A DNA stretch of 48,346 nt from Sulfurovum sp. (GCA_027068485.1 JAMOSB010000012.1:1-48346), one strand, 5' to 3'. Counted from the first letter of the stretch, positions 10,601-19,124 are shown. The notes: generated by a model not told the origin, from the letters alone. Numbers and translations: made by a program.

Positions 10601-13600
10601 CAGGTATCGGCTTTGAGAAGAGCGGATACAATATCGCAGAGGATATCGATGAAGTGGGGACAGAGAAGTTTGTCAATACCCGTATCGTCCTGAGCCGTGC
10701 ACTCAACCATGATGTCACAGTCACCTACTCAACAATCGATGGCAACGCAACCGTATCAGATGGGGACTATAGACGCAAAGTAGACCAAAATATCACCATC
10801 AAAGCGGGTGAGAAGAGTGCCACACTACCTATTGGTATCTTCAATGATATCCCTATCGAACTAGCTGAAAACTTCTTTGTAGAGCTTACAGATAAGAGTG
10901 ATGATGATATCTGTTTTGATATCAAAAAGACAGAGATTACCATCCTCGCACAGCAAGACTCTCCTGTCTGTTTTGAAGACAACTTTGAGAATGGACTCGA
11001 TAGCAAATGGCGTGTCTTGCGTAGTGATGGTGGATTCACCCCTCAAATCGTCGATGTAGGTGGTGATAAACGCCTCAGACTCACCGATGGAAATAAACAC
11101 CTTGCCACTACGATTACCAAAGATTATGAGTTCCTTACCCAAGAGAACCTTATCATCGTAGAGTTTGACTACCATGCCTATGGTGGATGTGGTAGTAGCC
11201 ATGGTGGTGTGGGTCGCTATGGTGCCGATGGTATCGTCAATACCCTCTTTGACTCCGCCGTAGGAGCAGAGCCTGTCCCAGGAGGAAGTGGTGGATCGAT
11301 GGGGTATGCCCAGTATACCAATAACACTCCAGGGTTTGAGGGGGGTTGGCTTGGTCTTGGTATCGATGAGTATGGTAACTTCGGTAACTGTAATGAGAAC
11401 CGAGAAGGGGGACTCAAAGGCACCTCTTGTGATAATGGTAAGAGCTTTAATCCTCAAGCTCATACCAATACCGCGGTCATCCGTGGAGATGGAAATGGTA
11501 TGAGTGGATATGAGTTCCTCCAAGGGGTAGAGCTTACCGATACAGTAGCGGTTAAGAATACTACAGACTACTACTCAGGTCGCTACAAAATGACTATCGA
11601 TGCGAGAGATGCAGATCACCTCTATATCACACTCGAACGCGACATAGGTGATGGCTCTGGCTATCAAGTGATTATCGATCAGTTTGATGCCAAAGATTCT
11701 CAATACAATCAAGGGATTACACCTGCCAAGATCCGTTATGCGATCTCCTCGGGTACAGGGGGTGGATGTAACAACCACGAACTCTCATGGATCCGTATGA
11801 AAGGGAGCTGTGGATACTATGGTAAGCCACCAGAAACGGGACCATTTGATGCATGGGATACCTTCAGACATGATGAAAACAAGGTACCAGAAGATAAGAG
11901 TATCTCTACCAAAATCGTAGAGAAACCCTTCAAGGTAGAGCTAGTTAGTACCGATATGAATCAGACCCACTATGAGACCAAAGCCTCTACAGGAGAGGAT
12001 ACCACCGTAGAGGTCGCTATCTATCAAAAAAATAGTATAGGGATTCCTGTACGAGTGAGTGATATCACCAACTTTGACGCAGCCAATGATGCGACTATGG
12101 TCTCTGAGGAGTTTGATCTCCCTCGTGCCTACAAAGACCTCTCTGTAGGCTTTAAGATGTGTGTCACCAATGAGAACAATGCCACAACAGGACGCTATGT
12201 CTACCGTCTCTGGCCAGAAGAGAACTGTGATGGAACACAGCTTGATGACTGTACCGCAGAGACCGTAGGAAGTCCTACTTGGCACATCTGTTACTCTACA
12301 GACAACTTCGCTGTGCGTCCAAGAAACTTCACTGTCTCTAGTATCGCCAATCCTGTGCGTGCAGGGAAAGGGTATGAGATTGTCTATCGTGCAGAGGATG
12401 ATAGTGGGCAAAGTACCATCGCCTACAATGAACAACAAAACAGTAGCTTTGAGATCGTCACAGCACTCCCTGAGGATAAGTCGGTGTGTCCAAACCAAGT
12501 CCTAGAGTCCAATACCACCGTGGTATTTAATGATGGTCTCTTTGGTGGGGAGTCAAACCGTACCTACTTCAATACGGTAGGTGCCTTTAGCTTCACACTC
12601 CAAGAGATCAATGGTAGTGAGTTTGCCGCAGTCGATAATGATGACACACCTCATACCGAAGCAGAGCGTGTCGCGATCACACCCTACCAGACAAGTTCTG
12701 CGGTGACCGTGACCCCTGCGAAGTTCTCCTTTACTGGGACGCTCTTTAAAAATGCCAATGAGAGTGAGAAGTTTACCTATCTTCACGATATCTCAGGTAC
12801 CAATAAAGCCATGGGTGCCAAACTCTCTGTAGCCATAGAGGCACTCATCGCAGAGGGGATGCCCGCAGAGAACTATACCCAAGGGTGTTATGCCAAAGAT
12901 ACCACACTCACGGTTGAGTACAATCTCTCAGAGACGGTTAGACCTACAGGTGCCGTAAGCAAACTCCTCTACAACAAAACCACTACGCCAACAGCCAGTG
13001 GCTCTGTGACCTTAGAGGCAGACAATGAAGGAAACATCACCATCAACTTTGATAAAGCACTCTTCCAAGATGGTCACAATGGAGCAACCGATGTCAATAT
13101 GACACTCAACTTCGACCGTAAGAGAAATAGACCTGCTAACCCTATCAAACTTACGATTGCCAAAACAACCGTGAGTGATGCAGATGATGTGACAAGTAGT
13201 GATACCCACAACCTCAGTGCCAACTACTTCTATGCACGGGCTAAAGCCTCTAAAGCGTTCTATGAGAATGTCACAGCGTCCTCTATCCAAACCCCTATTA
13301 TGGTATCACTCTATTGTGATCTCTGGTTGGGATGTACAGAGAGAGGGATCAATACCATTGAGGGACAGACCAATGATAAAAACTGGTGGCTTTCAACCAA
13401 ACACAACACCACCAAAGCAGATGGTAATATCACCTTGCGTACCGTTAGCTCTGATGCCACCGTCGATACCGATGTTGCTATCACCTCAGAGGGACAAGAT
13501 AAGACAATCACGGTCAGAAACACAGGAAGCACCTTCCCTAAAGAGGTTCTTATCGACTTGGATACCACCAATGCAACCGATACAAGTGAGTGGCTTATCT

Positions 13601-13743
13601 ACAATGAAGCAGGAAGTGCTACCCCTAGTCCATTCTACAAAGTGAGATTTATCGGGACAAGTGGGTGGTCAGGTGTCGGTAAGACAGGACATGTACTTGA
13701 GATTAATGCAAGTAATACCAAAAATAGACGATTGAGCTGGTAA
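7615..13743 (+). CDS. Giant MshQ-like multidomain surface protein / pilus-associated adhesin
   Basis: A 2042-residue exported protein. The start is the ATG at 7615, with AAGGA 7 bases upstream and a clean Sec signal (cleavage near SFSA|SD); an in-frame GTG at 7549 would begin next to the riboswitch and bury the signal. Order: PPC-like domain (~27-125); three cadherin-like repeats of ~110 residues (~133-450), each opening PEITS; a second PPC-like domain (~455-580); a Gly/Asp-rich Cys-containing region; a Calx-beta-like domain (~1000-1100); a legume-lectin/LamG-like segment (~1115-1400) opening CFEDNFENGLDSKW; and a C-terminal ~600 residues resembling the MshQ/DUF6701 family, including the hallmark FAVRPRNFTV. 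MshQ proteins accompany MSHA type IV pili. The four genes that follow with overlapping starts are prepilin-like, so this is probably a pilus-tip or surface adhesin. Asp-rich repeats suggest calcium binding. The family call is good; the ligand is unknown. Confidence 0.8.
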   Translation: MKQIRLLLKFMTLVLLFTTLSFSASDTCDGDVITGDVQGELLYYGWYNQNKHDYYQYKAPSNGILDVSFKADKKLYFHGGTSCGDSDIMRKDEKASGSKSNIKLTKGEVVYIHVKRYGKDISNKYDISINFTNTDPEITSDGGGDSAALSIEENTKAVTTVKATSNDSKDYITYAISGGVDSDKFTINTTSGELSFKEAPDYENPTDFNSDNDYSVEVQADDGDGNPDTQTITVTITDNTTENNTPPEITSDGGGDSASLTITENEKAVTTVTATDEDNDTIVYSITGGDDQSLFDIDSATGDLTFKSTPDYETPEDSDSNNVYLVEVTADDQQTGTDLQTLEITVEDDPNEVNHIPEITSNSGGDEATIVVFEGNTDVTDVDANDSDKSDTLTFSISGADVALFSIDSSSGVLTLNDPAVADNNYTITVTVSDDKNATDDQLLTIIVLEKSQCSSDLDDVANDVAPGATIPALQDTVEDTNTCLSGQSESGDADYYSFTVGIDGTIDITASALNDHNFKFRLDSNVTGTIYSEEVGTQHTIESYPVDKGEKLTLYIEEDGGDDIDMYMVDFQFRKLVENADDICYAEPISTGFNMMGMVKIFWRNELPLRNSAEDGETLTDVKVVIDEDGMGGSMGDDCGTDHNRSDGDDKDGGECQDSTGMGPMGAKITLGGESTTQTVDDDIEPGDESNSVWTSTMFEMSMLQENIYTSYTKDGVRHVGALKQCEIEIPKDPQFVECGLAPSALNTWKKINRGNNDLVIDSDTLYNEGVSGGKDIECRANGTTQACQNEPMEIVAPKLPDFILSMLYSSYTASGTETNSSYGDVTIAKNSSVTFESNETYSDSNTSFMLIQSLDIKEGATVTFTEGDYWIGKWHNLASVTIRTQGEVRLFINSDMDLDKNGLDFNYDSDNGEAKDMRIFIYGDFTFGSNGGGNSYDMAAYVYTTGAYTGNHNTSNTHFKGAITAVEDINLNNNHEYTYDMSGLKEGWEACGCAGIGFEKSGYNIAEDIDEVGTEKFVNTRIVLSRALNHDVTVTYSTIDGNATVSDGDYRRKVDQNITIKAGEKSATLPIGIFNDIPIELAENFFVELTDKSDDDICFDIKKTEITILAQQDSPVCFEDNFENGLDSKWRVLRSDGGFTPQIVDVGGDKRLRLTDGNKHLATTITKDYEFLTQENLIIVEFDYHAYGGCGSSHGGVGRYGADGIVNTLFDSAVGAEPVPGGSGGSMGYAQYTNNTPGFEGGWLGLGIDEYGNFGNCNENREGGLKGTSCDNGKSFNPQAHTNTAVIRGDGNGMSGYEFLQGVELTDTVAVKNTTDYYSGRYKMTIDARDADHLYITLERDIGDGSGYQVIIDQFDAKDSQYNQGITPAKIRYAISSGTGGGCNNHELSWIRMKGSCGYYGKPPETGPFDAWDTFRHDENKVPEDKSISTKIVEKPFKVELVSTDMNQTHYETKASTGEDTTVEVAIYQKNSIGIPVRVSDITNFDAANDATMVSEEFDLPRAYKDLSVGFKMCVTNENNATTGRYVYRLWPEENCDGTQLDDCTAETVGSPTWHICYSTDNFAVRPRNFTVSSIANPVRAGKGYEIVYRAEDDSGQSTIAYNEQQNSSFEIVTALPEDKSVCPNQVLESNTTVVFNDGLFGGESNRTYFNTVGAFSFTLQEINGSEFAAVDNDDTPHTEAERVAITPYQTSSAVTVTPAKFSFTGTLFKNANESEKFTYLHDISGTNKAMGAKLSVAIEALIAEGMPAENYTQGCYAKDTTLTVEYNLSETVRPTGAVSKLLYNKTTTPTASGSVTLEADNEGNITINFDKALFQDGHNGATDVNMTLNFDRKRNRPANPIKLTIAKTTVSDADDVTSSDTHNLSANYFYARAKASKAFYENVTASSIQTPIMVSLYCDLWLGCTERGINTIEGQTNDKNWWLSTKHNTTKADGNITLRTVSSDATVDTDVAITSEGQDKTITVRNTGSTFPKEVLIDLDTTNATDTSEWLIYNEAGSATPSPFYKVRFIGTSGWSGVGKTGHVLEINASNTKNRRLSW
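8018..8960 (+). repeat. Three tandem cadherin-like repeat units inside the adhesin gene
   Basis: Units open at about 8020, 8355 and 8680 with near-identical DNA encoding PEITSDGGGDSA-, PEITSDGGGDSA- and PEITSNSGGDEA-type starts, and have a ~330-bp period. Units 1 and 2 are most alike at DNA level, which points to recent duplication. They are protein domain repeats, not a mobile element. Confidence 0.75.
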
Positions 13744-14492
13744 TGTATACGCGTATGAGAGATGCCATTGCAATGATAGAGCTGATTTTTGCTATCGTCA
13801 TCCTTGGTGTCGTAATGATGTCTGCCCCTACACTCATCTCCACTGCGAGCAAGAGTAGCTTTGTCGCCCTTCAGCAGGAGTCTATTGCGACCGTTGCGGC
13901 GGAGATTGGAATGGTACTTACACACCATTGGGATGAAGAGGATACCAATGAGACGCGTTCTGCTCCTATCCTTGCTGCTTCAGGTGATGGAGATCTCAAT
14001 GAGACCAATGCAAGTGGGACACTCTTTACGGGTCGGCGTGCGGGGACACCTGCTTCGAGTAAACGAAGTTTTCTTGACTCCATCGGTGAGAGACACAGTG
14101 CTACAGCGAGTAGTGACTTAGGATCAGATGGGGGAGATCAAGATGATATCGATGACTTCATCACCACAGGTGCGGGGGGTGGTAGTGGACTCTCTCAAGC
14201 AGAGAGTACAGGGAGTAAAGATGCCGATATCGTCGATAAAGATATCGTACTCACCACCAAAGTAGTCTATATCAGCGATATCCCTACGAGTGGAAGCTAC
14301 CTAGGAAGTGCTACAACCCTCAAGCTCAATGATCCACTCAACACCCCTGCTCCCAATGACACCTCCAATATCAAACATATAGAGGTACGCCTCACGACCA
14401 ACTCCAAAGAGAGTGAACTAGAGAAGAATATCGTGATGCACGCCTTCTCTTGCAATATCGGTACCTATGAACTCAACAGTAGGAGCTTCTAA
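13743..14492 (+). CDS. Prepilin-like protein (minor pilin), atypical Ala/Ile cleavage site
   Basis: A 249-residue protein whose start overlaps the adhesin stop (TAATG). The short basic leader MYTRMRDA is followed by IAMIELIFAIVILGVV, a class III/type IVa signal with Glu at +5. Processing would fall after Ala, giving Ile at +1 instead of the usual Phe, and Ala instead of Gly at -1. The rest is hydrophilic, with Asp/Gly/Ser-rich stretches and a single Cys near the C-terminus, as in minor pilins. Its place directly after an MshQ-like gene and before three more prepilin genes supports a minor pilin or pilus-initiation role. An ATG at 13755 is an alternative start. Confidence 0.72.
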   Translation: MYTRMRDAIAMIELIFAIVILGVVMMSAPTLISTASKSSFVALQQESIATVAAEIGMVLTHHWDEEDTNETRSAPILAASGDGDLNETNASGTLFTGRRAGTPASSKRSFLDSIGERHSATASSDLGSDGGDQDDIDDFITTGAGGGSGLSQAESTGSKDADIVDKDIVLTTKVVYISDIPTSGSYLGSATTLKLNDPLNTPAPNDTSNIKHIEVRLTTNSKESELEKNIVMHAFSCNIGTYELNSRSF

Positions 14493-15421
14493 TGCAAGCT
14501 TATAAGCGATCAGCCTTTACGATGCTTGAGGTGATTTTTGTCATTATGATCTTGGGGATTGTCACCTCGATTGGCTCACAGATCATTGTCAAAGTCTATG
14601 AGAACTACATCATCCAACGGGCGATGCACCGTACAAGTATCAAGACCGAGACCACGGCTACACAACTAGCCAACCGTCTCTCCTTTAGTATCCCTGGTAC
14701 GATTATTGGACGGATTGATGATGCGAACTTTGATGACCTAGAGAGTATCCCCGCAGGCACCACCGATAGAAATATCTTGGAGTGGATCGGATATGATAGT
14801 GATGGGTTTAATGCTAGCTTTAGTGATGACCCACGCAACCCTGCATGGTCAGGGTATGCAGATGTCACTGCGAGTAGTATCGATAGCCTCTCGACCCCTG
14901 GTTCAAAGCTAGGCAATGAAGATACCCTCATCAAAAATCTCTCCGATTCACAACTTAGTGATAGTGCGATCCTCTTTCCTGATACCTATACGGCACACCA
15001 TGTGGGCTACTCTGAGACCAACCGAAGTGATGCGGGGATACACCCTGTCTCGGGGAGTAGCTCCGATACTGCACTCACACTCGATAGTAGTACCACCGCA
15101 CCACACCGCACCATCAAAGAGCATTACAAACTCACATGGACAGCCTACGCTGTCGTCCCCACTATACTCTCCAAAGATGAGCGTATCGCAAGAGGGTTTA
15201 AGAGTGATGATGATCTATGGGATCTCACACTCTACTACGACTACCAACCATGGGAGGGTGAGACATACAGTGATGGAAAACACCAACCCCTCATCCGAAA
15301 TATCAGTGCATTTAACTTTATGGGGACAGGAAACACCGTACGCTTCAAACTCTGTCAAAAAGAGAGTATCGGTGGAGAGTTTAGTGTCAATACATGTAAA
15401 GAGAAGGCGGTGATACGATGA
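14492..15421 (+). CDS. Prepilin-like protein, MshO-type minor pilin
   Basis: A 309-residue protein. AGGAG lies 6 bases before an ATG that overlaps the preceding stop (TAATG). The leader MQAYKRSA is followed by FTMLEVIFVIMILGIV, with Phe +1, Glu +5 and Ala at -1, then the long N-terminal helix of type IV pilins. The globular part is Ser/Thr/Asp-rich and ends with two Cys that could form the C-terminal disulphide loop. Length and position (second prepilin, before a PilX/MshP-like gene) resemble MshO. It would be cleaved and N-methylated by PilD at the inner membrane and built into a pilus or pseudopilus. Assignment to MshO specifically is inference from order. Confidence 0.72.
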   Translation: MQAYKRSAFTMLEVIFVIMILGIVTSIGSQIIVKVYENYIIQRAMHRTSIKTETTATQLANRLSFSIPGTIIGRIDDANFDDLESIPAGTTDRNILEWIGYDSDGFNASFSDDPRNPAWSGYADVTASSIDSLSTPGSKLGNEDTLIKNLSDSQLSDSAILFPDTYTAHHVGYSETNRSDAGIHPVSGSSSDTALTLDSSTTAPHRTIKEHYKLTWTAYAVVPTILSKDERIARGFKSDDDLWDLTLYYDYQPWEGETYSDGKHQPLIRNISAFNFMGTGNTVRFKLCQKESIGGEFSVNTCKEKAVIR

Positions 15422-15924
15422 TAGTTAAACAACGCAAAGGGTTTTCACTCCTTACCGCACTCTTTTTGATTGTGATGATGTCGGGTGTCTCTGCACTGGT
15501 GATGAGCCTCTCAGGTAAGATGGTCAAAGAGACCACCAACCTCTACCAAAAAGAGCAAGCCACCCTCCTAGCCAAGAGCTATACTGAGTTGGCTATCATG
15601 AGTGTAATGTCCAATGATCGAAACGGGACAGGTAAGTGTATCAATGCCATTGATGCGGTAGTCAAACCCAAAGGTGCCACGGATACCTCACTTACAGGAG
15701 ATAATGGGATGGACTATCGGGTACGGGTACGCATCTCCTACATCGGTGCAGACAAAGATATCTCTTCGTGTTCTGCAATCAGTCAGCTAGGCAACCCCAG
15801 TGCGGGGAGTGATGAGCTCAATATCATTGTTGATGCCTATGTGGAGTACAAAGATATCTCCCAAGAGGACTTAAGTGCCTCTCCATGGATCACTTATCAT
15901 AGAAGGACACTCCAAAAGATATGA
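15418..15924 (+). CDS. PilX/MshP-like minor pilin lacking Glu+5
   Basis: A 168-residue protein whose ATG overlaps the upstream TGA (ATGA). The leader MIVKQRKG ends in the canonical Gly, followed by FSLLTALFLIVMMSGVSALV. Position +5 is Thr rather than Glu. Loss of Glu5 is a feature of the PilX/GspK/MshP class, which cap or initiate fibres rather than pack inside them. The remaining ~130 residues are soluble, with two Cys. Order in the operon matches MshP following MshO. Confidence in prepilin status is good; the exact orthology is inferred. Confidence 0.7.
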   Translation: MIVKQRKGFSLLTALFLIVMMSGVSALVMSLSGKMVKETTNLYQKEQATLLAKSYTELAIMSVMSNDRNGTGKCINAIDAVVKPKGATDTSLTGDNGMDYRVRVRISYIGADKDISSCSAISQLGNPSAGSDELNIIVDAYVEYKDISQEDLSASPWITYHRRTLQKI

Positions 15925-16619
15925 GAAAGCTAACCCAACAATCAACCAAGGCACGCATGGCGTTTACGATGATAGAGCTAATTATGGTCATTCTCGTACT
16001 GGGTATCCTCGCTTCACTGGCGATGCCCAGACTAGAGCGTGAGACAAAACAAGAGGCTGCCGATCAGATCCTCTCTGCTATCCGCTACACCCAACACCTT
16101 GCACTCATAGACCATAAGCACCTCTTCAATAACAAAAAGTGGCAACGACGACTCTGGCATATCCGTTTTGGTACCTGTAGTAGTGAGGATGAGACCCGTT
16201 ACTACGCCATTGGGAGTGATAATGATGCAAGTGGCTCAGACAATGCGGAGTTTTCCAAGTCAGAAGCAGCCACCGATCCCATCAGTAGCAAACCCCTCTT
16301 TTGGAAAAATGGCGAAAGCTGTAACAAAGGCGATAGTGGCACGGAGGAGGTGAGTAGTGAGATCTTCATCACTCAGAAGTATGGTGTCAAAAATGTGGAG
16401 AGTTCTGGTGGCTGTGCTAGTGCCAAGCATATTGGGTTTGACCACCTTGGAAGACCCTTCCACGGCAAGAAGTTTTCCAACTCAGATCAAGCAGACTACA
16501 GTGGCTATATGAAAGAGCGTTGTACCTTCACCTTCACCATGCAAGATGAGGAAACATTTGCTATCCATATCGAACCAGAGACGGGATATGCCTTTATTGG
16601 AGGGCAGTTAGGCTCCTAA
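15921..16619 (+). CDS. Prepilin-like protein (minor pilin), last gene of the riboswitch operon
   Basis: A 232-residue protein starting at an ATG that overlaps the preceding TGA. The 14-residue leader is rich in Lys/Arg/Gln and ends in Ala, then FTMIELIMVILVLGILASLA with Glu at +5. The GspH/FimT-like segment DQILSAIRYTQHLAL follows the helix. Cys residues in the C-terminal half could form disulphides. The last codons are part of an intrinsic terminator, so transcription from the riboswitch leader probably ends here. It is likely a FimT/MshD-type minor pilin; which one is uncertain. Confidence 0.72.
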   Translation: MRKLTQQSTKARMAFTMIELIMVILVLGILASLAMPRLERETKQEAADQILSAIRYTQHLALIDHKHLFNNKKWQRRLWHIRFGTCSSEDETRYYAIGSDNDASGSDNAEFSKSEAATDPISSKPLFWKNGESCNKGDSGTEEVSSEIFITQKYGVKNVESSGGCASAKHIGFDHLGRPFHGKKFSNSDQADYSGYMKERCTFTFTMQDEETFAIHIEPETGYAFIGGQLGS

Positions 16620-16641
16620 GCCTACAGTTGCCCCTTTTTTT
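16602..16641 (+). terminator. Intrinsic terminator ending the pilin operon
   Basis: A two-part stem, GGGCA...TGCCC outside and AGGC-tcctaa-GCCT inside, is followed by seven T. It overlaps the stop codon of the last prepilin gene. Confidence 0.85.
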
Positions 16642-16704
16642 AGTAAAATGTACTATTTAACATTTAAAATAGATTTAAGTGGCTTTTCATTAAGTTTCTT
16701 AAGT

Positions 16705-16710
16705 TACAAT
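16705..16710 (+). promoter_or_regulatory. Probable -10 box of hpf
   Basis: TACAAT within a strongly AT-rich 120-bp spacer, 52 bases upstream of the hpf start. No clear -35 is seen, as is usual for Campylobacterota sigma-70 promoters. Confidence 0.45.
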
Positions 16711-16761
16711 TAAGTAAGGGATAACAAGTCGTTACTCCTATTTAAAACCAAAGGATTTATC

Positions 16762-17295
16762 ATGAACAGAAGTATTACAGGAAGGCATTTTGAACTCACT
16801 GAGACGATTAAAGCGTATGCTGATGCAGCGATTGAAGGGCTTAGTAAATATCACCTTGATATCATTTCAGCCAATACTGTCATTTCAGCCAATGAGAAAA
16901 ATGGGAAAAAGGGATTTGCTGTAGAGTTCATTATCAATCTTAAAGATAAAAATACAATCGTGATCACTCAAGTAGATAAAGATGTCTACGCTGCGATTGA
17001 TTTGGCGATTGAGCGTGTGAAAAAAAGCCTTAGAAGACATGCCGATAAAATCAAAGGTCATAGAATTATGAGCTTTAAAGATATGGGTGAAGAGGCTGAA
17101 GCAGTAACTGAGTTGAATAATGATGAGATTGAGATCGTACCAATGGATCTTGAACTTCACAAACCACTCGACTTTGATGAGGCGATTGAAGCCCTCAAAG
17201 CAGAGACAAAAAGACAATTTATCGTCTTTAATGATCAGTCTGGGTTGATGAGAGTGATGTATAAAAGAGCCGATGGGAAATTTGGTCTCTATTAA
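16762..17295 (+). CDS. hpf: Ribosome hibernation promoting factor, long form
   Basis: A 177-residue protein. The N-terminal ~100 residues are the S30AE/YfiA fold: MNRSITGRHFELTETIKAYA opening and basic AIERVKKSLRRHADKIKGHR helix that sits in the 30S decoding centre. After an acidic linker, the C-terminal ~50 residues (RQFIVFNDQSGLMRVMYKR) match the dimerisation domain of long HPF, which makes 100S ribosomes by itself in stationary phase. AAAGGA precedes the ATG. It is monocistronic, with its own AT-rich promoter region and a perfect terminator shared with convergent recG. Confidence 0.95.
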   Translation: MNRSITGRHFELTETIKAYADAAIEGLSKYHLDIISANTVISANEKNGKKGFAVEFIINLKDKNTIVITQVDKDVYAAIDLAIERVKKSLRRHADKIKGHRIMSFKDMGEEAEAVTELNNDEIEIVPMDLELHKPLDFDEAIEALKAETKRQFIVFNDQSGLMRVMYKRADGKFGLY

Positions 17296-17300
17296 TCGTC

Positions 17301-19124
17301 CTAAGCAGGGGCTTGCCCCTGCTTCTCCTCTTTGAGTCTTGCTTTTGCTGAAGCGACAATCGCCTCATCCTCTCCCATATCCAACCACCTAAACTTCTGA
17401 CCACTCTGTATCGTCCCATCCAAAATATCCCCACTATCACGAAACTTCAAATCAAGCTTTGCAATATCAAATCCACTCGTTGTCTGTGTAAAGGCAGTAA
17501 GCCGTGCATTGACAGGGGCATTGCTATAGAGGTAGCACCAGCTTTTGAGTCCATTACGCCCTACCCGTCCTCGAAGCTGATGAAGTGTCGCCAACCCCAA
17601 TCGCTCTGCTCCCACAATGACAATCAGCGTCAAACAAGGTAGAGAGATTCCCACCTCTACCACCGTCGTCGCAAGGAGTATCTTCCCTCGTTCCCGAAAC
17701 TCAAGGAGTACCGCCTCTTTGTGCCTATCTTTCCCATGGGTGACAAACACCTCCTCAAATCGTTGCTCCCAAAACCCCCGACTCTCCTCTAGGGACTGAT
17801 AGGGTATCTCTTGGCTCTCCTCCACGAGAGGATAGACGATCAAGACCTGATGCTCCTGTGCCACCTCCTCCTTGATATGCTCCAAGAGTGAGGCAAACTC
17901 CCCCTTGCCTATCGTTTGAGTCAATACCTCTCGCTCAAAAGGGGTCGAGGTGATAAGACTCACATCCAGAAGCTCCGACTCCATCATCGCTTGGGTACGG
18001 GGGATAGGGGTCGCTGAGAACTGCAAAAAGTGAGGCTTATACTCCACTCCACCCATCATAGACTCCAACATCTGTCGCTGTTTGGTGCCAAATCGGTGCT
18101 GTTCATCGACCATCACCAAGGCACTAGAGGGGATATCCTCCTTATAGAGTAGTGCGTGGGTACCGATGATAAAATCTGCCTCTTGGTAGACCCCTTCACT
18201 CCGCCCCTGCATCACCAGTGCGATCCTCAGTGATGGTGGGAGATACTTACACGCCTCCTCATAGAGCTGAAGTGCAAGCAAAGAGGTGGGAGCCATCAAG
18301 ATACTCCTAGAGGGATATGCCATCATCACAGAGGCGAGTATTACCATCGTCTTCCCTGAACCTACATCCCCCACCACCATCCGCTTGGCTGCTCTATCGG
18401 TACGGGCAAGATCGATTTGGATCTGGGCTATCACCTGCTCCTGCTCAGGAGTGAGTCTAAAAGGAAGAGACACGACAAACGCAGTAATATCCCCTCGCAG
18501 TGCCTCTTTAGCGGGGAAATCCACCCGTTTTCCACGAAGCTTGCTCAGATGGTTAAACGCTTCAATACACTTGAGGGCATGTACCACCTCAGGGCGTAGA
18601 CTCCCTTGTAGATAGAGTGCCTCTAGGGTATGGGGAAAGTGAAGTTGATAGAGTATCTCCACCTCTTGAGGGTGTAGTCCCGTGGCCAAGAGGTTGGGTT
18701 TGGTAATCATTGAGGCGATCAACGCACGCATCTGTGTTGCCGTGAGTAGGCTCTTATACTTAGGGACTATCCTCCCTACACTCCCTATAGACTTGGGTTG
18801 TGAGATCTGAAGATGCCCATTGTAGCGTTCTAGCTTCCCTTGTATAGTATGGCTAGAGCCTACCCCAAAGCGTTGTTTATGGTAGGGAGTCACCTTAAAA
18901 AAAGTCGCAAAGAGTGGTTGGTTAAAGTCACTCAGCCAAAAGGTCAACTGGAGCTTACCACCACGGTAGCGATGCTCTCGTACCGTAGCCTTGAGGGTGT
19001 GTGATTGCCCTATGGTGAGTTGTTTGGAGAGGGTGGTGTCGTTGTAGGAGGTGGGGAGTATCAGTGCGAGATCAAGGAGGGTATGGATCTTGAGTCTACG
19101 CCATAGTGCTTTGGTCTCTTCCAT
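17301..19124 (-). CDS. recG: ATP-dependent DNA helicase RecG
   Basis: A 607-residue helicase that regresses stalled replication forks and branch-migrates recombination intermediates. An N-terminal wedge/OB region (~1-200) is followed by two RecA-like domains. Visible motifs are Walker A VGDVGSGKT, DEQH box MVDEQHRFG, motif III FSATPIPRT, motif V TTVVEVGISLP and motif VI QLRGRVGRNG. It is about 80 residues shorter than E. coli RecG, with the difference at the N-terminus, as in other Campylobacterota. It is the last gene of the minus-strand run beginning near 24907, 76 bp after the M16 gene. Its final codons lie within the shared terminator hairpin. Confidence 0.96.
   Translation of the reverse strand: MEETKALWRRLKIHTLLDLALILPTSYNDTTLSKQLTIGQSHTLKATVREHRYRGGKLQLTFWLSDFNQPLFATFFKVTPYHKQRFGVGSSHTIQGKLERYNGHLQISQPKSIGSVGRIVPKYKSLLTATQMRALIASMITKPNLLATGLHPQEVEILYQLHFPHTLEALYLQGSLRPEVVHALKCIEAFNHLSKLRGKRVDFPAKEALRGDITAFVVSLPFRLTPEQEQVIAQIQIDLARTDRAAKRMVVGDVGSGKTMVILASVMMAYPSRSILMAPTSLLALQLYEEACKYLPPSLRIALVMQGRSEGVYQEADFIIGTHALLYKEDIPSSALVMVDEQHRFGTKQRQMLESMMGGVEYKPHFLQFSATPIPRTQAMMESELLDVSLITSTPFEREVLTQTIGKGEFASLLEHIKEEVAQEHQVLIVYPLVEESQEIPYQSLEESRGFWEQRFEEVFVTHGKDRHKEAVLLEFRERGKILLATTVVEVGISLPCLTLIVIVGAERLGLATLHQLRGRVGRNGLKSWCYLYSNAPVNARLTAFTQTTSGFDIAKLDLKFRDSGDILDGTIQSGQKFRWLDMGEDEAIVASAKARLKEEKQGQAPA
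17303..17324. terminator. Perfect bidirectional terminator between hpf and recG
   Basis: AAGCAGGGGC-TT-GCCCCTGCTT, a perfect 10-bp stem, lies 7 bp after the hpf stop. On the minus strand the same bases encode the last residues of RecG, so the hairpin is inside that reading frame. Confidence 0.75.

Noticed and set aside
10861-11523. 220-codon minus-strand frame inside the adhesin gene
   Set aside because: Same reason: low-complexity Thr/Ile translation typical of the antisense of Asp/Gly-rich DNA.
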